From Thermococci archaeon (GTDB taxonomy: Archaea; Methanobacteriota_B; Thermococci; Thermococcales; Thermococcaceae), in the NCBI GenBank assembly GCA_003663525.1, contig QMUF01000011.1:1-19736 (forward strand): DNA of 19,736 nucleotides, written 5' to 3'. A program made the translations under genes and the position numbers. Shown one piece after another: positions 15,303-19,736 of the stretch. Below the pieces are notes generated by a model. That model searched no databases and was not told the DNA's origin. It saw nothing but the letters and a program-made list of their open reading frames with translations. Each line of letters opens with the position of its first letter. Within the stretch, counting starts at the first letter, position 1.

Positions 15303-15331
15303 GATAATCTTAGTAAGGATAATTATTTAAG
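15303..15331 (-). promoter_or_regulatory. intact promoter and operator-like repeat in front of the ATPase relic
   Basis: On the minus strand CTTAAATA (15331-15324) is spaced about 26 bases from the TTG at 15302, predicting a leaderless message. Between them lies an imperfect palindrome (15304-15323) with outer ATNATC and GATNAT arms, also readable as two direct GATAAT copies 15 bases apart. Confidence 0.4.
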
Positions 15332-15393
15332 CCTTTCAGAAGCACTTAGAAAAACACCTATACCCTGCCTATAACTATTTAAGAGTTTCAGAA

Positions 15394-15672
15394 TCAGAGA
15401 CCGAGCTTCTTCTTTACCTCTTCCACTTTTAACCCCTTAACGAGCAAGTCCTTCTCCCTACCTGTCTTCCCACGGATTATCAAGACTTCAGCACCGAATA
15501 GCTTCGAGAAAAACTTTACAATTTCTTTGTTCGCTTTTCCTTCAACAGGAGGAGCTTTTACTTTAACCTTCAATCTCTTGCGCCAATCATCTATCCCATC
15601 TATCTCAGTTCTTTTTGCCTTTGGTTGCACATAGATTTGGAGTATTACCCCTTCTTTGCTCTCTTTTACCAT
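15394..15672 (-). CDS. DUF167 (YggU/UPF0235) family protein
   Basis: 92-residue conserved small protein of unknown biochemical role. The family signature is visible throughout: LQIYVQPKAKRTEIDG at the start, LKVKVKAPPVEGKANKE in the middle, and the C-terminal FGAEVLIIRGKTGREKDLLV. The length matches the bacterial and archaeal members, a small alpha/beta fold. The ATG at 15672 is preceded by GGTGG and a minus-strand TATA box (GTTTAAAT, 15714-15707), with a leader of about a dozen bases. It is divergent from the beta-helix gene, whose start is only 55 bases away. Confidence 0.9.
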   Translation of the reverse strand: MVKESKEGVILQIYVQPKAKRTEIDGIDDWRKRLKVKVKAPPVEGKANKEIVKFFSKLFGAEVLIIRGKTGREKDLLVKGLKVEEVKKKLGL

Positions 15673-15727
15673 CCAACCACCATAAGGTATTTTAGGTATG
15701 ATGTCTATTTAAACGTGAGGGAGTCTA

Positions 15728-16933
15728 ATGAGAACCCTAGTGGTTTTTGTTATACTTCTTTTTGTGCCCTTAGCAAGTGCAGCTCAGCTAGCATTTGTTG
15801 GAGACGAGAGCCTAAGGGAACTTCCTGGCTCTGGAACTTCGGCTGATCCATACCTTCTCAGAGATCTCGTCATAAATGCCACCAATAACACCGGTATCTT
15901 AATCAAAAACACCAGTGCATTCATTTTAATAAAAAACGTAAGCATAGTGGGAGAGAACAAGCGCCCGGGAATAATTCTTGAGAATGTAAAAAACGTCAGG
16001 ATTGAGAATGTACGAATAATCAGATGCAGTTATGGTATTAAAATCGTTAGTTCCAAAAACATTACGATAGTTAACAGCATCTTTAAAGGGAACTTATACT
16101 GCTACTGGAAAAGTGAGTTTGCAGGAGATGCTGACTGCAGAGGGGGAGCGATTTTTGCTGATTATTCAAAAAACCTTTATATCATAAATAATTCTTTTGT
16201 TCCGTACTCGTCTCTTTTCTCAAATATATATGGAGTTTATCTAGTCAGTGTTAGAAACTCAAAAATTTACAATAATTGGTTTGTAGGTTCTATAAAGTGT
16301 TACCCTTCTGCTGCATTTGGTGGATACTGCAAAGGAGCTGCTATATATCTAACCCGTTCAAACGAGAATGAAATTGTAGGAAATCTTATCTATCTCCCCA
16401 TGAGTGGAGGGATGGAATATGCCTCAGAAGTCTACGGAATATACCTTTCTGGAGTTAACAACAGCATTTATTTGAATGATTTCTATGGGGAAGAAGTGTC
16501 ATATCAAATAGACATGGGCATAGGGTTTTACTACGTCTTCCCAAGAAGTAAGGGCAAAAACACATTCCACTCTCCAAAAGTTGTCTATGAGTTTGCAAAT
16601 GAAACTTTTGAAGGATTTTTAGGCAATTATTGGGATTCCTATAAAGAAGTTGATACTGAGGGTGATGGGATCATTGATACTCCCTTTATTGTAGATCACT
16701 ACCCTCTAGCCCTCCCTTCAGAAAACTATAAGATCATAAGACCAGCAGAGAAAATCAAAACAATCACAAATTCTTCAACACTCATCTCAAATACTTCAGC
16801 AACTCCTTCATCGATCTTATCAACGAGTTCGACGAGTTCTCCTACATTCTCTCAAGAAGAAGAGAATCTCAAATACATGGGGACCCTTTTAGTTTTGGCA
16901 ACAATTCTAATCATTCTCTGGAGAAGAAAGTGA
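15728..16933 (+). CDS. secreted right-handed beta-helix (NosD-like) surface protein with C-terminal membrane anchor
   Basis: 401 residues. A signal peptide occupies residues 1-18 (cleavage after LASA). SGTSADPYLLRDLVI opens a series of parallel beta-helix turns (about 40-270) of the NosD/pectate-lyase-like type, with stacked Asn and Ile and many N-glycosylation sequons (NVS, NIT, NNS, NST). GNYWDSYKEVDTEGDGIIDTP closes the helix, as is common in NosD-like proteins. A Ser/Thr-rich spacer (about 340-375) precedes a final TM helix and RRK at 383-401, so it is exported and anchored in the S-layer zone. Cysteines cluster in paired loops (LYCYWKS...DADCRGG and IKCYPSA...GGYCKGA). GAGGGAG precedes the ATG. 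The substrate, perhaps a polysaccharide, is unknown. The last 27 bases overlap the convergent DUF402 gene. Confidence 0.85.
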   Translation: MRTLVVFVILLFVPLASAAQLAFVGDESLRELPGSGTSADPYLLRDLVINATNNTGILIKNTSAFILIKNVSIVGENKRPGIILENVKNVRIENVRIIRCSYGIKIVSSKNITIVNSIFKGNLYCYWKSEFAGDADCRGGAIFADYSKNLYIINNSFVPYSSLFSNIYGVYLVSVRNSKIYNNWFVGSIKCYPSAAFGGYCKGAAIYLTRSNENEIVGNLIYLPMSGGMEYASEVYGIYLSGVNNSIYLNDFYGEEVSYQIDMGIGFYYVFPRSKGKNTFHSPKVVYEFANETFEGFLGNYWDSYKEVDTEGDGIIDTPFIVDHYPLALPSENYKIIRPAEKIKTITNSSTLISNTSATPSSILSTSSTSSPTFSQEEENLKYMGTLLVLATILIILWRRK

Positions 16934-17425
16934 GTACTTCCAAACTATGTCTGGTGGAAATTCTCCTTTCTTAAACTTTTTCATAATTTCCATTGCCTTT
17001 GAATATGCAAAATCAAATGTTTCTTTATTGATAAGGCCATAATTGAAGGCCATTTCCAGCTCTTCTTCATCTAAGAGAAAAGTCTCTCCATTTGGAAAGA
17101 TAAAGATGTCTAAGAAGAGGTCGAACATTTCTAACTTATTTCTCTCTCTTTTAGCGTAAGCCAAAATGTCAATATAGAGACCCTTAAAGTTGCCTTCTTT
17201 GTCATAGACTTTTAGTATATCATACTTCTCTCCAATAAAGGCAAAATAGATCATTGTGTAACCATTATCAATAACTTTGACTCCGTTAACGAAAAGTGGA
17301 GTAAGCATCCCCTCAAATTTTGACTTTGCTACAATTATATCACCTAGATCTGCTATGAGCTCATCTTCTCTCTCAAGAATTCGATCTGGAACACGCTTGT
17401 AAATGAGGTGAATTTTCCTGACCAT
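16907..17425 (-). CDS. stand-alone DUF402 protein
   Basis: 172-residue protein whose C-terminal two thirds fit the DUF402 domain: GLYIDILAYAKR, the acidic FDLFLDIFIFPNGE, LLDEEELEMAFNYGLI and a closing helical region. DUF402 occurs in nucleoside di/triphosphatases and at the end of the archaeal RNase E/G-like FAU-1 protein, where acidic residues bind metal. Here it stands alone, preceded by about 50 residues starting MVRKIHLIYKRVPDRILE. The ATG at 17425 lacks a good ribosome binding site but lies about 26 bases from a minus-strand TATA element (TTAATATA, about 17456-17449), so the message is probably leaderless. The gene follows glyS on the same strand. A nucleotide-hydrolase function is inference from the family. 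Confidence 0.8.
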   Translation of the reverse strand: MVRKIHLIYKRVPDRILEREDELIADLGDIIVAKSKFEGMLTPLFVNGVKVIDNGYTMIYFAFIGEKYDILKVYDKEGNFKGLYIDILAYAKRERNKLEMFDLFLDIFIFPNGETFLLDEEELEMAFNYGLINKETFDFAYSKAMEIMKKFKKGEFPPDIVWKYSLSSPEND

Positions 17426-17476
17426 TGATAATTCACTGCATTTTGAGATATATTAATTCTCCGGTACAAGACAATA

Positions 17477-17495
17477 CAATGAAGAAAAGAGGAAA
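17477..17495 (-). terminator. oligo-T terminator after glyS
   Basis: Directly after the GlyRS stop codon the minus strand reads TTTCCTCTTTTCTTCATTG, a T-rich archaeal termination signal. It separates glyS from the DUF402 gene promoter. Confidence 0.5.
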
Positions 17496-19199
17496 TCATC
17501 CAAAAATAAGCTTCCTTAACTTCTCTGGAAGCTCCTCTATTTTCACCCTTATCTGTTTCCTCGTGTCCCTGTCCCTTATTGTCACAGTGTTGTCCTCTGG
17601 AGTCTGGTTATCTATGGTTACACAATAAGGTGTTCCAATTTCATCATATCTTGCATATCTCCTCCCAACGGTGTCTTTTTCATCATAAACTACTATAAAT
17701 CCCTCTTTCTGTAGTGTTCGAAAGATCTCATAGGCTATGTTCGTAAGGGGTTCTTTTGCTACTAAGGGTAAAACTGCAACCTCAATTGGAGCCATATCCT
17801 TCTTTACCTTTAGATAGGCTCTACCGTCTTCATCTATAACTAGTGAATTCTCCAAAAGGAGATAGAAAGGCCTATCAATACCAAAGCTTGGTTCCAGTAC
17901 ATGGGGTACTAACTTTTCACCATGTACTTTTTCTTCCACTTCTTTGATTATGAAATCTTCTTTTTCAAGCTCATAGTCATCTAGAAATACTTTTCCAATT
18001 TTTTCAAGGCCTTCAAATATCTTCTTAAGCTCTTCTTGACTCATCTCTTGGAGTTTCTGGTTGATAATCTTTGCATCCCCTTTAAGTTTGGGGCCAACTC
18101 TTCTCATGTTAAGGGAAATTTTGAGCTTCTTAATTATCTTAGGTTCCTTGTAGTGCATCATAACAGTTAAATCAGCCCCGCTTTCTTTTATATGCCTACT
18201 CAAATCATAATCCCCTCTGTAGGCTATGCCTACGCACTCTATCCATCCAAATCTTTCACTGTGAATTTCCACATCCCATGTATCACTTGAGTAGTGGGCC
18301 CTTTCCTCCGGTAACTGCTGTCTGAATCGTATTTTATCCGCTGGAATACCGATATCAAGAAGGATTCTTTTAACCATGGCCATATAGTAAGCAAAAAATG
18401 TATTCATAACATATCCTTTTTTAACCGCCTCGTCAAGTGTGAGTTCAATCATTCCGAGGTTTTTAAGTTGGTTCTCTATTGGATAGAATCTTAAAACTTC
18501 ATCTTTAACTTCTTCAAAATGTGGATGCTCCTTTTGTTTAGGATTAAAGAAAATCTCCACTTCCGCCTGAGAAAACTCTCTAAGTCTTAACATTCCCTGT
18601 CTAGGAGAAATCTCGTTTCTATAAGCCTTTCCTATCTGGAAGACCCCAAAAGGTAATTGATTTCTGGCGAAGTTGTTTAAGCGTTTAAAGTTTACAAATA
18701 TACCCTGAGCAGTTTCGGGCCTAAGATAACCTTTTTTATCTTTATAAGGTCCGATATAAGTCTCAAACATCAGGTTGAAATACCATACATCAGTCAATTC
18801 TCCCCTACACTCAGGGCATTTTATATTATGTTCCCGTATTAATTGAGTGAGATGTTCAGCGCTTAGTCCTTCAGTGTCAATCCCAAGTACCTCTTCAACA
18901 ATATGATCTGCTCTAAACCTTGACCCGCATTTTTTACACTCAGTCAAGGGATCTACAAACTTTTCCACATGACCAGAAGCTATAAAAACCTCCTCTGGTG
19001 TAATGTCGGGAGTTTCAATCTCAAAGAAACCTTCTCTTATAAAAGCTTCTCTAATCTTCTTTTCAATTTTTCTTTTTATTGTAGCTCCAAGAGGACCATA
19101 ATCATAAAAGCCTCTCGCTCCTCCATAGATTTCAAAACTACTCCATGCAAAACCTCTCCTTCTCATTAAATCCTGAAGGGCCTCATACTTATCTACCAT
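17496..19199 (-). CDS. glyS: glycyl-tRNA synthetase, archaeal/eukaryotic alpha2 type
   Basis: Class IIa aminoacyl-tRNA synthetase that charges tRNA-Gly. The 567 residues show motif 1 in FYDYGPLGATIKRKIE, an inserted zinc-binding region with two Cys pairs (Cys88/Cys91 in CKKCG, Cys128/Cys131 in CPEC), WYFNLMFET, and PETAQGIFVNF. Motif 2 is FQIGKAYRNEISPRQGMLRLREF (split by residues 187-209). Motif 3 is LEPSFGIDRPFYLLL, followed by the anticodon-binding domain (PIEVAVLPL to the end). The frame stays open upstream to 19289, but the ATG at 19199 has GGTGGTGATA immediately before it and begins with the conserved MVDKYEALQDLMRRRGF. A TATA-like CTTTTTTAG on the minus strand (19240-19232) precedes it. 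It is unlike the bacterial alpha2beta2 enzyme. Confidence 0.95.
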   Translation of the reverse strand: MVDKYEALQDLMRRRGFAWSSFEIYGGARGFYDYGPLGATIKRKIEKKIREAFIREGFFEIETPDITPEEVFIASGHVEKFVDPLTECKKCGSRFRADHIVEEVLGIDTEGLSAEHLTQLIREHNIKCPECRGELTDVWYFNLMFETYIGPYKDKKGYLRPETAQGIFVNFKRLNNFARNQLPFGVFQIGKAYRNEISPRQGMLRLREFSQAEVEIFFNPKQKEHPHFEEVKDEVLRFYPIENQLKNLGMIELTLDEAVKKGYVMNTFFAYYMAMVKRILLDIGIPADKIRFRQQLPEERAHYSSDTWDVEIHSERFGWIECVGIAYRGDYDLSRHIKESGADLTVMMHYKEPKIIKKLKISLNMRRVGPKLKGDAKIINQKLQEMSQEELKKIFEGLEKIGKVFLDDYELEKEDFIIKEVEEKVHGEKLVPHVLEPSFGIDRPFYLLLENSLVIDEDGRAYLKVKKDMAPIEVAVLPLVAKEPLTNIAYEIFRTLQKEGFIVVYDEKDTVGRRYARYDEIGTPYCVTIDNQTPEDNTVTIRDRDTRKQIRVKIEELPEKLRKLIFG

Positions 19200-19322
19200 T
19201 ATCACCACCTTAGTCCATGAAGGTGAATCATCTAAAAAAGTTTTGCCCCAATCTTTGAAAAAATGATAAAAGGGTTGAGCTTCCCCCAAGATAAAACCAG
19301 ACTTGCCAGTTTAGATATTAGC

Positions 19323-19736
19323 TTAAATTGCTTTTATCTTCTCTTTTAGTCCCATAGAACCCTTCTTAAATAGTCTTTCATCCATTTCATCTAGTTTTCT
19401 ACTAATTTTGGGTCGGAACTGCATCCTATCTAGGATGTCCTTGTCTACATCAATTCCCGGGACATACTCCTCAAGAACAAGCCCTTTCTCTTTTTACCCA
19501 ATTCATTCAAATATTCACCGTCTTTTCTTGGGTCAAGAAATGTACCAAGTCCAAGCCTAGTTAATACACCAGGTAGACCCCTTGCAGCTTCCCTGAGAAA
19601 CCAAGAGACTGTTCCAACCGACCAAGTGTACCTTTCGATTCTATTTTCTTGGATCATCTTTTGTGGTGTTGGAGACCAGCCAGGATAAGTAACCAAGATT
19701 CTGGACAAAAACTCTTGGGCAGGATCGTTGTATAGC
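19323..19736 (-). pseudogene. acyl-CoA:acetate/3-ketoacid CoA-transferase with internal deletion and frameshift (partial)
   Basis: Relic of a propionate/3-ketoacid CoA-transferase (YdiF/PCT type), which moves CoA between acyl-CoA and carboxylates. The frame enters from the window edge (NDPAQEFLSRILV) and shows the family's N-terminal domain: YPGWSPTPQKMIQENRIE, GTVSWFLREAARGLPGVLTR, LGLGTFLDPRKDGEYLNE. Then, near 19490, the sequence jumps to the family's C-terminal end in another frame: GLVLEEYVPGIDVDKDILDRMQFRPKIS, MDERLFKKGSMGLKEK, TAA at 19323-19325. The original frame stops at 19445. The middle, including the second domain with the catalytic glutamate, is absent (about 300 residues by family length, an estimate). 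The gene cannot encode an active enzyme. The true start lies outside the window. Confidence 0.85.

Noticed and set aside
1..19736. CRISPR array, tRNA or rRNA genes
   Set aside because: No regularly spaced repeats, cloverleaf or rRNA-like segments were seen on reading both strands.

Overview
The window looks like a chromosomal segment of a hyperthermophilic archaeon of the order Thermococcales (Thermococcus/Pyrococcus group). The evidence is archaeal TATA boxes (TTTAAA or TTTATA type) about 25 bases before starts or leaders, GGTGA/GGTGG ribosome binding sites, an archaeal phosphorylating GAPDH, an archaeal GlyRS, a split GcvP, an archaeal DEXX-ATPase relic, and AT-rich DNA with lysine/glutamate-rich proteins. 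The species is not determined. No rRNA, tRNA, CRISPR array or intact transposase gene was seen.

Layout: 1-2906 (minus) holds the two-gene glycine decarboxylase pair gcvPA-gcvPB. 3040-5420 (plus) holds a HAD hydrolase, an SbcD/Mre11-related metallophosphoesterase, a PrsW-type membrane protease and a 69-residue protein. 5421-5766 is a long gene-free leader with palindromes before an OPT-family oligopeptide transporter (5767-7506), which is followed by a two-TM coiled-coil protein. 8108-9864 carries two tandem paralogous lipoproteins. 9865-10089 has a possible 31-codon ORF or structured element.

10090-11150 (minus) is a ParA ATPase overlapped by a 104-residue protein that has the ParA-activating N-terminal peptide of ParB but no recognisable ParB DNA-binding domain. 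Short TTATAACTT-type repeats flank this pair. 11435-13162 (minus) is a membrane protein fused to an endonuclease/exonuclease/phosphatase domain, ending at a GC-rich hairpin that resembles IS200/IS605 ends. It is divergent from gap (13309-14313), which has a degenerate TGM-like inverted repeat just upstream of its TATA box.

14396-15302 is a broken DUF234-type ATPase gene. 15394-15672 is a DUF167 protein, and 15728-16933 a secreted beta-helix surface protein that overlaps tail-to-tail with a DUF402 protein (16907-17425). GlyRS follows (17496-19199, minus). The right edge carries a CoA-transferase gene that has lost its middle and changed frame.

The genes are a mix of central metabolism (glycine cleavage, gluconeogenic GAPDH, GlyRS), peptide uptake and surface proteins. 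The most unusual item is the minimal ParA/ParB-peptide pair with flanking repeats. Two decaying genes show that the region has lost accessory functions.
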